NCBI GenBank assembly: GCA_016763595.1
Contig: JAESTN010000331.1
Span: 1 to 5,241 of the forward strand
From: Flavobacteriaceae bacterium
GTDB lineage: Bacteria > Bacteroidota > Bacteroidia > Flavobacteriales > Flavobacteriaceae
Direction of reading: 5' to 3'
Length of the DNA: 5,241 nucleotides
Positions 1-5,241 of this stretch are shown in pieces; within the stretch, counting starts at the first letter, position 1; the number at the start of each line of letters is the position of its first letter. The position numbers and the translations under genes were made by a program. Below the pieces are notes generated by a model that was given only the letters and a program-made list of their open reading frames with translations, had not been told where the DNA came from and did no database searches.

Positions 1-2772
1 CAAATAGCTAGCCGTATAGCTCTTTTTACATTTTAGTAAATCTTCAGGAGTCCCTTGAAATAGCAATTCACCACCCGTTTTACCACCTTCTTTTCCGAGG
101 TCAATAATATAATCTGCACATTTAATCAATTCTATATTATGTTCTATTACAATAATAGAATGCCCTTTGTCAATTAGAGCATTAAAAGAATCTAATAATT
201 TTTTAATGTCATGAAAGTGCAATCCAGTTGTGGGCTCATCAAAAATAAATAGTGCTTTGTCTTTAGTGTTTCCTTTTACTAAAAACGAGGCCAATTTAAT
301 ACGTTGCGCTTCACCACCCGATAGGGTAGAAGAGGACTGCCCTAATTGTACATATCCCAATCCAACATCTTGCAATGGTTTTAATTTTTGAACTATTTTA
401 TATTGTTCGTGTTCTGTAAAAAAAGCAACAGCATCATCAATCGTAGAATTTAAAACATCATCAATAGATTTTCCGTAGAAAGTAATTTCTAAGACTTCTT
501 TTTTAAAGCGTTTTCCGTTGCAGGCATCACATTCCAAATGGACATCTGCCATAAATTGCATTTCAATAGTAACTTCTCCTTCTCCTTTACAAACTTCACA
601 ACGACCACCCTCTACGTTAAAAGAAAAATGCTTAGGCTTATAGTTTCTTATTTTCGACAACTTCTGATTTGAGAATAAACTCCGAATATCATCATATGCT
701 TTTATGTAAGTTACAGGGTTTGATCTTGAAGAACGACCAATAGGGTTTTGATCAATAAACTCAATATGTTTTATGCTTTCAAACGATCCTTTTATTTCTG
801 TGAATTGTCCAATTTTATCTCCATAACCAATAATTTTTTTCTGCAGTGCTGGAAATAATATTTTTTTGACTAAAGTACTTTTTCCACTACCAGAAACTCC
901 AGTAATTACCGTTAAGTTGTTTAAAGGAAAAGTAACATCAATATTTTTTAAATTATTTTCTCTAGCTCCAATTATTTCAATAAAATTGTTTGTTTTTCTT
1001 CTTGTAACTGGAACTTCAATTTTTAATTGCTCATTTAAATACTTGGCCGTTAAAGAATCAGATTTTAGAATGTCTTTAAACTTTCCTTCAGCAACAACAT
1101 GTCCACCATAAGTTCCTGCTTCTGGACCAATATCGATGATGTAATCTGCAATTTTCATAATGTCCTCATCGTGTTCTACCACAATAACTGTATTCCCTAA
1201 ATCGCGCAAATCTTGAAGAACCCCAATTAATCGCTCCGTATCTTTTGGATGTAAACCAATACTTGGCTCATCTAAAATATACATGGATCCAACCAAGTTA
1301 CTACCTAACGAGGTTGCCAAGTTAATTCGTTGACTTTCTCCTCCAGAAAGGGTATTTGATGTTCTGTTGATTGTTAAATAACTTAAACCTACATCTTGCA
1401 AGAATTGCAATCTATTATTGATTTCGGTCAACAGTCTTTTTCCAATTTTGAGGTCGTATTTATCTAATTCTATGCTGTTAAAAAAAGCAGACAATTCATC
1501 TATTGGTAAAGAAACCAATTCTGAAATAGTTTTGTCAAAAACCTTAACGTAGTTTGTCTCTTTACGTAAACGGTTTCCACTACAATCGGTACATTTTGTT
1601 TTACCTCTGTAACGAGAAAGCATTACTCTATTCTGAATTTTATAGCTCTTCTCTTCTAATTTCTGAAAGAAGTGGTGAATTCCATTAAAATTCTTATTTC
1701 CGTTCCAAATCAATTCTTTTTGGGTTTCTGATAATTCAAACCAAGGTTTATGAATCGGAATATCAAAATTAAATCCGTGATTAATTAAATCATCTTTATA
1801 ATTTCTAAAGCTGTCTGATTTAAAAGGTAAAATTGCGTCTTCATAAATTGATAGGCCAGTATTTGGAATTACCAGGTCCTTATCTATTCCAATTACACTA
1901 CCATAACCCTCACAAGTAGGGCATGCTCCATAGGGATTGTTAAAACTAAATAGATGTGTGTTTGGCTCTAAAAATGTGATTCCGTCTAACTCAAATTTAT
2001 TACTAAATGCAACAACTTTAGAAGTGCTTAAATTTTCTATAGTACAGGTTCCTTTGCCTTCAAAAAACGCCGTTTGGATTGCATCCGCTAATCGGTTGTA
2101 AAAATCTTCATCATCTTTTAAAACAATTCGATCGACAACTAATTGTAGTGCTTCTTTTTTATACGTATCAAAAGGGAATTCTTCAATTCTAAGAATAGAA
2201 TCTCCCATTTTAATTCGTGCATATCCTTGTTGAGAAAATACACTTAAAAGAGTTTTTAGATCTCTAGTTTCTTCTAAAAATATAGGAGCTAATAAAAGTA
2301 GTTTTGAACCTAATTCATACTTCTTTATGTGCTTGATTACATCTGCAACCGTGTCTTTTTTTATTTCTTTATTAGAAATAGGTGAAAATGTCCTACCAAT
2401 TCTAGCATATAATAACTTTATGTAATCGTAAATCTCGGTTGATGTTCCAACTGTAGACCTTGGATTTGTAGAATTCACTTTTTGTTCTATGGCAATCGCC
2501 GGAGCAATTCCTTTAATATAATCTACTTTGGGTTTGTGTAATTTACCTAGAAATTGACGCGCATATGAAGATAGACTTTCTACATATCTTCGTTGGCCTT
2601 CTGCATACAATGTATCAAAGGCTAAAGAAGATTTTCCGGAGCCAGAAAGCCCCGTTATTACGACGAGTTTGTTTCTTGGTATTACAACATCAATATTTTT
2701 TAAGTTATGCAATTTTGCACCTTTAATAATGATGTTTTCTTTTGGATTTACGCTGTTTAAATCTAATTTCAT
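1..2772 (-). CDS. uvrA: UvrA, excinuclease ABC subunit A (3' end cut by window edge)
   Basis: This is the damage-recognition ATPase of nucleotide-excision repair; it acts as a cytoplasmic dimer that finds distorted DNA and loads UvrB. The frame is open for 924 codons and carries the complete double-ABC architecture. ABC half 1 has Walker A GLSGSGKS (residues 41-48), signature LSGGES (475-480) and Walker B ending in DEPSIGLH (from 501). Half 2 has GVSGSGKS (625-632), LSGGEA (817-822) and DEPTTGLH (845-852). Paired CxxC zinc sites lie at Cys284/287 with 394/397, and at Cys725/728 with 748/751, the latter being the DNA-binding zinc finger. All these motifs sit in one frame, so no net frameshift is present. 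The ATG at 2770-2772 is the first possible start, because an in-frame TAA lies seven codons upstream. The last visible residues (KSYTASYL) match the usual UvrA C-terminus, so only a few codons and the stop are missing. It is transcribed divergently from the sigma factor gene. No convincing promoter or SOS-type box was seen upstream of it. Confidence 0.98.
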   Translation of the reverse strand, partial: MKLDLNSVNPKENIIIKGAKLHNLKNIDVVIPRNKLVVITGLSGSGKSSLAFDTLYAEGQRRYVESLSSYARQFLGKLHKPKVDYIKGIAPAIAIEQKVNSTNPRSTVGTSTEIYDYIKLLYARIGRTFSPISNKEIKKDTVADVIKHIKKYELGSKLLLLAPIFLEETRDLKTLLSVFSQQGYARIKMGDSILRIEEFPFDTYKKEALQLVVDRIVLKDDEDFYNRLADAIQTAFFEGKGTCTIENLSTSKVVAFSNKFELDGITFLEPNTHLFSFNNPYGACPTCEGYGSVIGIDKDLVIPNTGLSIYEDAILPFKSDSFRNYKDDLINHGFNFDIPIHKPWFELSETQKELIWNGNKNFNGIHHFFQKLEEKSYKIQNRVMLSRYRGKTKCTDCSGNRLRKETNYVKVFDKTISELVSLPIDELSAFFNSIELDKYDLKIGKRLLTEINNRLQFLQDVGLSYLTINRTSNTLSGGESQRINLATSLGSNLVGSMYILDEPSIGLHPKDTERLIGVLQDLRDLGNTVIVVEHDEDIMKIADYIIDIGPEAGTYGGHVVAEGKFKDILKSDSLTAKYLNEQLKIEVPVTRRKTNNFIEIIGARENNLKNIDVTFPLNNLTVITGVSGSGKSTLVKKILFPALQKKIIGYGDKIGQFTEIKGSFESIKHIEFIDQNPIGRSSRSNPVTYIKAYDDIRSLFSNQKLSKIRNYKPKHFSFNVEGGRCEVCKGEGEVTIEMQFMADVHLECDACNGKRFKKEVLEITFYGKSIDDVLNSTIDDAVAFFTEHEQYKIVQKLKPLQDVGLGYVQLGQSSSTLSGGEAQRIKLASFLVKGNTKDKALFIFDEPTTGLHFHDIKKLLDSFNALIDKGHSIIVIEHNIELIKCADYIIDLGKEGGKTGGELLFQGTPEDLLKCKKSYTASYL

Positions 2773-2850
2773 TTCTAAAAAAAGTAAGCGTTAAAAATAC
2801 CATTTTTTGAAATAATAAAATCATTTATTTTACTTAATTATGTTATTTAA

Positions 2851-2882
2851 TTTGTGGTTGTGGAAAATTTTTGTCATATTTG
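2851..2882 (+). promoter_or_regulatory. Candidate Bacteroidota-type promoter for the sigma factor gene
   Basis: A TTTG at 2851-2854 is followed after 20 bases by CATATTTG at 2875-2882. This is seven of eight positions of the TAnnTTTG -7 box used by the primary sigma factor of Bacteroidota, with a -33 TTTG at acceptable spacing. Transcription would begin near 2889 and give a leader of about 100 bases before the ATG at 2990. In such AT-rich DNA chance matches are common, so this is a candidate only. Confidence 0.5.
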
Positions 2883-2918
2883 AATCAGATATTCACTTAA
2901 AAATACGCATATAGAATA

Positions 2919-2986
2919 AAATTACTTTAACCGTTTATTAAAAATAATAGGAACCAGAAGGCAATCTTGCTTTCTAAAAGTAATTT
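2919..2986 (+). promoter_or_regulatory. Potential nested stem structure in the sigma factor leader
   Basis: A perfect 10-base inverted repeat, AAATTACTTT at 2919-2928 and AAAGTAATTT at 2977-2986, encloses the leader. Its right arm ends three bases before the start codon at 2990. Inside it, AGAAGGCA (2956-2963) pairs with TGCTTTCT (2968-2975), giving 8 bp with one G-U pair and a short loop, directly next to the outer stem. Together they could place the translation start beside a helix. No poly-T follows, so this is not an intrinsic terminator. No known riboswitch or leader family was recognised, and the outer stem is A/T-rich, so function is inference. Confidence 0.35.
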
Positions 2987-2989
2987 ATA

Positions 2990-3574
2990 ATGCGTAAAAA
3001 CTCAACCCTAGACAGCATATTAGTAAGTAATTACATTCAAGGTAATGAAGCATCTCTTGAAATTTTAATTAAGAGACATCAACAGCGTTTATTCAGCTTT
3101 ATTTATAGTAAAGTAAAGGACAAGGATATAACAGAAGATATTTTTCAAGATACTTTTATAAAAGTAATAAGAACTTTAAAGAAAGGAAATTACAATGAAG
3201 AAGGGAAGTTTTTACCTTGGGTAGTACGTATTTCCCATAATTTAATTATTGATCATTTTAGAAAATCCAATAGAATGCCAACCTTTAGAAATACAGATGA
3301 ATTTGATATTTTTTCTGTGTTGGGTGACGGTGTTTTAAATGCAGAAAAAAAATTGATTAAAGAGCAAATTCATTCGGATGTAAGAGAATTGGTAAATGAG
3401 TTACCCGATGAGCAAAAGCAGGTATTGGTAATGCGAATTTACAATGATATGAGTTTTAATGAGATCTCAGAAAATACAGGTGTCAGTATTAATACAGCTT
3501 TGGGAAGAATGCGTTATGCGTTAATCAACTTGAGAAAACTCATTGAAAAAAATAAAATTATTTTGGTGAGTTAA
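2990..3574 (+). CDS. ECF-type RNA polymerase sigma-70 family factor
   Basis: This 194-residue protein has the two-domain form of an extracytoplasmic-function sigma factor, which directs RNA polymerase to a special promoter set. Region 2 spans about residues 23-95 and includes the core-binding stretch DITEDIFQDTF (46-56) and the -10-recognition part around PWVVRISHNLIIDHFRK (76-92). A linker of about 35 residues follows, with no region 3. Region 4 (about 128-185) has the ELPDEQKQV lead-in (137-145) and a helix-turn-helix, MSFNEISENTGVSINTALGR (154-173), that would bind the -35 element. Length is typical for the class. The ATG is fixed by an in-frame TAA at 2981-2983, three codons upstream. Sigma factors of this sequence type are common in Bacteroidota. 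No FecR-like or zinc-binding membrane anti-sigma gene is adjacent; the only same-strand follower is a 47-codon gene 60 bases downstream. Its regulon cannot be deduced here. Confidence 0.93.
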   Translation: MRKNSTLDSILVSNYIQGNEASLEILIKRHQQRLFSFIYSKVKDKDITEDIFQDTFIKVIRTLKKGNYNEEGKFLPWVVRISHNLIIDHFRKSNRMPTFRNTDEFDIFSVLGDGVLNAEKKLIKEQIHSDVRELVNELPDEQKQVLVMRIYNDMSFNEISENTGVSINTALGRMRYALINLRKLIEKNKIILVS

Positions 3575-3634
3575 ATACTAAAAGTAAAAATGTGTCGTTA
3601 TTAGGTTAACAATCAGAGAATAAAACCATATTAT

Positions 3635-3778
3635 ATGATGCAACTTTACTCTAAGAAGTCTCCTGAATTTAGGGAGCAACCTAGAAAAGAAACAATTCAA
3701 TTTTTAGTTAACTTTTCAAAATCATTAAAAGTTATAAAAACTAAATCCGACTTTGTCATTGAATTGAATTTGAATTAA
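3635..3778 (+). CDS. Small uncharacterised protein (47 aa) downstream of the sigma gene
   Basis: An open frame of 47 codons runs from a double ATG (3635-3637 or 3638-3640) to TAA at 3776-3778, five bases before the terminator at 3784. It lies 60 bases after the sigma stop on the same strand, and no intervening terminator or good promoter was seen, so co-transcription is likely. An in-frame TAG at 3602-3604 limits the start. The product is basic and soluble-looking: a charged N-terminal third (KKSPEFREQPRKET, residues 7-20), a probable amphipathic helix (TIQFLVNFSKSLKVIK, 20-35) and a tail ending in IELNLN. It has no signal peptide, membrane segment, cysteine or metal motif. I do not recognise a family. 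The position between sigma stop and terminator, and the protein-like composition, favour a real gene. A role linked to the sigma factor is only a guess. Confidence 0.65.
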   Translation: MMQLYSKKSPEFREQPRKETIQFLVNFSKSLKVIKTKSDFVIELNLN

Positions 3779-3783
3779 GAGGG

Positions 3784-3815
3784 AAAAGCCTTAACTGCCA
3801 GTTGAGGCTTTTTTT
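3784..3815 (+). terminator. Intrinsic terminator of the sigma / small-protein transcript
   Basis: GCCTTAACT (3788-3796) pairs with AGTTGAGGC (3800-3808) with one G-U pair and a loop of GCC. The stem is extended by four A-T pairs (3784-3787 with 3809-3812) and followed by a seven-T run at 3809-3815. On the minus strand the same hairpin is followed by only TTTTCCC, so it may also end nth transcription but less strongly. The nth stop codon (3814-3816) overlaps the T-run. Confidence 0.92.
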
Positions 3816-4473
3816 ATGCCTTTTTTTTCGTGTAATATTCTTCTAAAACTGATTTTCTTCCAATGGTTTTAGTAATAATATCATTTTCTAAATTCCATCC
3901 TCTAGCAGGAGAATATTCTCTACCATACCAAATAATTTGTAAATGCAAATCGTTCCACAATTCTCTAGGAAATAATCTTTTCGCATCTTTTTCTGTTTGT
4001 ACAACGTTTTTGCCGTTGGTTAAATTCCATCGAAACAGTAATCTATGAATATGTGTATCAACAGGAAATGCAGGTACTCCAAACGCCTGACTCATTACAA
4101 CACTTGCCGTTTTATGTCCAACAGCTGGTAATTCTTCTAGTCCGTCAAAACTTTGTGGAACTTCACCTTGGTATTTGTCAATCAATATTTTTGACAAACC
4201 ATAAATACCTTTACTTTTCATTGGAGATAACCCACAAGGCCGAATGATTTCTTTAATTTCTTCTACACTCATCTTTATCATGTCAAAAGGATTATCAGCC
4301 TTGGCAAATAAAATTGGTGTAATTTTATTGACCCGAACATCTGTACATTGCGCAGATAATAATACGGCGATTAACAGTGTGTATGGACCTTTATGATCTA
4401 GTGGAATAGGTATTTCTGGATACCTACTGCTTAAGGTTTCAATTACAAAATCTACCTTTTCTTGTTTATTCAT
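3814..4473 (-). CDS. nth: Endonuclease III (DNA glycosylase/AP lyase), form without the Fe-S cluster
   Basis: This 219-residue enzyme of the helix-hairpin-helix glycosylase family would excise oxidised pyrimidines and nick the resulting abasic site in base-excision repair. Visible family features are LLSAQCTD (38-45, with the lesion-probing Gln42), the hairpin LPAVGHKTA (115-123) with catalytic Lys121, and VDTH (138-141) with catalytic Asp139. The Lys plus Asp pair marks a bifunctional glycosylase/lyase. The C-terminal Cys-x6-Cys-x2-Cys-x5-Cys iron-sulfur loop of the E. coli enzyme is absent: GREYSPARG (184-192) has Ser188 where the first cysteine is expected, and the only cysteines in the protein are 43 and 80. 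The tail ends in a lysine-rich KKKA. The ATG is certain because TAA lies immediately upstream in frame. The gene is divergent from bcp and convergent with the sigma operon. It is otherwise full length and intact, so the missing cluster is a feature of this form and not damage. Confidence 0.95.
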   Translation of the reverse strand: MNKQEKVDFVIETLSSRYPEIPIPLDHKGPYTLLIAVLLSAQCTDVRVNKITPILFAKADNPFDMIKMSVEEIKEIIRPCGLSPMKSKGIYGLSKILIDKYQGEVPQSFDGLEELPAVGHKTASVVMSQAFGVPAFPVDTHIHRLLFRWNLTNGKNVVQTEKDAKRLFPRELWNDLHLQIIWYGREYSPARGWNLENDIITKTIGRKSVLEEYYTKKKA

Positions 4474-4509
4474 TTAAGAGAGTTACAAAGTTTCAAAGTC
4501 TGCAAGTTA

Positions 4510-4517
4510 CAAAGTTA
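4510..4517 (-). promoter_or_regulatory. Candidate -7 box for nth
   Basis: Read on the minus strand this is TAACTTTG, a perfect TAnnTTTG box, formed across a junction of two octamer repeats. Transcription would start near 4503, about 30 bases before the nth ATG. The nearest upstream TTG (complement of 4544-4546) lies 26 bases away, longer than usual, so the -33 element is doubtful. Confidence 0.45.
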
Positions 4518-4566
4518 AAGTAGAATTAAAATTTATTTTTAGTCAAAAACATACTTCGCTACTTTG

Positions 4567-4574
4567 TACCTTTG
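4567..4574 (+). promoter_or_regulatory. Candidate -7 box for bcp
   Basis: TACCTTTG is a perfect TAnnTTTG box inside the right-hand repeat arm. It would start transcription near 4581, only about nine bases before the bcp ATG, giving a very short A-rich leader. No TTG is found at -33 spacing, so either the -33 is degenerate or the true start lies elsewhere. Confidence 0.45.
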
Positions 4575-4589
4575 TAACTAAAAAAAAAG

Positions 4590-5042
4590 ATGACGACATT
4601 AAAAGTAGGTGATAAAGCACCAAATTTTGAAGCGCTAGATAATAAAGGAAATACGATAAAACTTGCAGATTATGTTGGAAAGAAATTAGTACTGTTCTTT
4701 TATCCAAAAGCAAGTACGCCAGGTTGTACGGCAGAAGCATGTGACTTAAGAGACAACTATCAATCTTTTTTAGCCAAAGGATATGCTATTCTAGGAGCAA
4801 GTGCCGATTCGGCAAAAAGACAACAAAATTGGATTGATAAACATGATTTACCTTTTCCATTATTAGCAGATGAAGATAAAGTTGTAATCAATGCTTTTGG
4901 TATTTGGGGCCCAAAGAAGTTTATGGGCCGTGAATATGATGGAATCCATAGAACAACCTTTGTAATTGACGAAAACGGAATTATTGAAGACGTAATTGCC
5001 AAAGTGAAAACAAAAGAGCATGCAGCTCAAATATTATCATAA
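4590..5042 (+). CDS. bcp: Thioredoxin-dependent thiol peroxidase, Bcp/PrxQ-type peroxiredoxin
   Basis: This 150-residue cytoplasmic peroxiredoxin would reduce hydrogen peroxide and organic hydroperoxides using thioredoxin as electron donor. The thioredoxin-fold AhpC/TSA domain fills the protein: the GDKAPNF start (7-13), then YPKASTPGCTAEACDLRD (38-55) with peroxidatic Cys46 in TPGCT and resolving Cys51 five residues later, the spacing typical of Bcp. The later stretch GASADSAKRQQNW (69-81), FPLLAD (89-94) and the active-site arginine Arg121 in GIHRTTFVID (118-127) also fit the family. Length matches Bcp proteins (about 150 residues). No signal peptide is present. The start is fixed by an in-frame TAA at 4575-4577 and is preceded by an A-tract instead of a Shine-Dalgarno sequence, as is usual in Bacteroidota. 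It is divergent from nth, 116 bases apart, and the stop codon runs directly into a terminator. Protection against peroxide complements the repair genes beside it. Confidence 0.97.
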   Translation: MTTLKVGDKAPNFEALDNKGNTIKLADYVGKKLVLFFYPKASTPGCTAEACDLRDNYQSFLAKGYAILGASADSAKRQQNWIDKHDLPFPLLADEDKVVINAFGIWGPKKFMGREYDGIHRTTFVIDENGIIEDVIAKVKTKEHAAQILS

Positions 5043-5074
5043 AAAAAACCGAGCTATTTAGCTCGGTTTTTTTT
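5041..5074. terminator. Bidirectional intrinsic terminator between bcp and the converging gene
   Basis: CCGAGCT (5049-5055) pairs perfectly with AGCTCGG (5060-5066) around a four-base loop. Eight A residues (5041-5048) precede the stem and eight T residues (5067-5074) follow it, so the hairpin works equally well on both strands. It starts within the bcp stop codon and ends two bases from the stop of the minus-strand gene at 5077, serving both. Confidence 0.95.
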
Positions 5075-5076
5075 AT

Positions 5077-5241
5077 TTAATACTCAAGTATGAACTGTGT
5101 CGTTTCCTTGTCAAACATATTTTTATATTTCGTTGATTTTTTAACTGCTTCAAGGTATGTTTGAAAGAAGTTTACCCCATTATAAGGGATAATGGAAGCC
5201 AGTTTTTTAGTGTTATATACGGCAACAATTACTCTTGACAC
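5077..5241 (-). CDS. C-terminal end of an unrecognised protein (54 codons, 5' part outside the window)
   Basis: On the minus strand one frame is open from the right edge to TAA at 5077-5079, directly after the bidirectional terminator. The 54 visible residues look like genuine protein: a hydrophobic strand-like piece (VSRVIVAVYNT), then LASIIPYNGVNFFQTYLEAVKKS and a tail KETTQFILEY. The tail alternates hydrophobic and charged residues as a soluble domain end would, and has no cysteine or membrane segment. I do not recognise the family from this fragment. The placement of the stop right beside a symmetrical terminator is the best support that it is a real gene convergent with bcp. Confidence 0.75.
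   Translation of the reverse strand: MSRVIVAVYNTKKLASIIPYNGVNFFQTYLEAVKKSTKYKNMFDKETTQFILEY

Larger units (their letters stand above)
4481..4579. repeat. Opposed arrays of an 8-base repeat (consensus TTACAAAG), palindrome-like
   Basis: The left arm is an 8-base-period array at 4483-4514: TTACAAAG, TTTCAAAG, TCTGCAAG, TTACAAAG, then a partial TTAAAG. The right arm holds the same motif on the other strand, reading inward from 4577: TTACAAAG, GTACAAAG, TAGCGAAG. The outer 27 bases (4481-4507 against the complement of 4553-4579) match at about 21 positions, the first ten perfectly. The unit fills most of the nth-bcp intergenic space and contains the candidate -7 boxes of both genes. No transposase or target-site duplication is visible. 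It resembles AT-rich intergenic repeats I associate with Flavobacteria genomes, but that link is from memory. Confidence 0.7.

Noticed and set aside
866..1111. 81-codon plus-strand open frame
   Set aside because: It lies entirely antisense to uvrA, across the second Walker A region, and reads as low-complexity hydrophobic sequence; the uvrA frame explains the DNA.
2773..2850. Promoter for uvrA on the minus strand
   Set aside because: The best -7-like string (TATTTTTA near 2795-2802) has one mismatch and no TTG at a suitable distance; in such AT-rich DNA this is not enough to call.
3784..3815. Equally strong bidirectional terminator for nth
   Set aside because: On the minus strand only four T residues follow the stem before CCC, so termination of nth there is possible but clearly weaker than on the plus strand.
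3863..4247. Two plus-strand open frames (3863-4048 and 4053-4247)
   Set aside because: Both are antisense shadows of nth, whose frame contains all the family motifs.
4481..4579. CRISPR array or a complete mobile element
   Set aside because: The repeat period is only 8 bases with no spacers, and there is no transposase or target-site duplication; it is reported only as a repeat.
4543..5002. Two minus-strand open frames (4543-4740 and 4760-5002)
   Set aside because: Both are antisense to bcp; the first also starts within bcp and runs into the repeat region. The bcp frame has the catalytic motif and correct length.

Overview
The window looks like chromosomal DNA from a member of the Bacteroidota, most likely a marine-type Flavobacteriaceae. 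The evidence is the low G+C content (about one third by eye), the absence of Shine-Dalgarno sequences before the starts, promoter candidates of the Bacteroidota TTG / TAnnTTTG type, and the flavobacterial flavour of the proteins. It reads as an ordinary core region carrying DNA-repair and stress genes. No phage, insertion sequence, CRISPR array, tRNA or rRNA was seen.

Layout from left to right: (1) 1-2772, minus strand: uvrA, complete at its N-terminus but cut by the left window edge a few codons before its stop. (2) 2773-2989: a 217-base divergent intergenic region with a promoter candidate for the next gene and a leader that could fold into a nested stem structure ending at the start codon. 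(3) 2990-3574, plus: an ECF-type RNA polymerase sigma factor. (4) 3635-3778, plus: a 47-residue unrecognised small protein, probably in the same transcript. (5) 3784-3815: a strong intrinsic terminator between convergent genes. (6) 3814-4473, minus: endonuclease III (nth), in a form lacking the four iron-sulfur cysteines. (7) 4474-4589: a short divergent region made largely of an 8-base repeat in two opposed arrays, with a perfect TAnnTTTG box facing each gene. (8) 4590-5042, plus: a Bcp/PrxQ peroxiredoxin. (9) 5041-5074: a symmetrical terminator. (10) 5077-5241, minus: the last 54 codons of an unrecognised gene that enters from the right edge.

The region therefore consists of two divergent pairs (uvrA/sigma and nth/bcp) separated by terminators shared between convergent genes. 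The recognised functions are nucleotide-excision repair (UvrA), base-excision repair of oxidised pyrimidines (Nth) and removal of hydroperoxides (Bcp), next to an ECF sigma factor with no visible membrane anti-sigma partner. A shared stress theme is attractive, but the sequence shows no common regulatory site that would prove it. The points most worth a second look are the 47-residue gene behind the sigma factor, the cluster-less Nth, the opposed octamer arrays that contain the promoter boxes, and the structured sigma leader.
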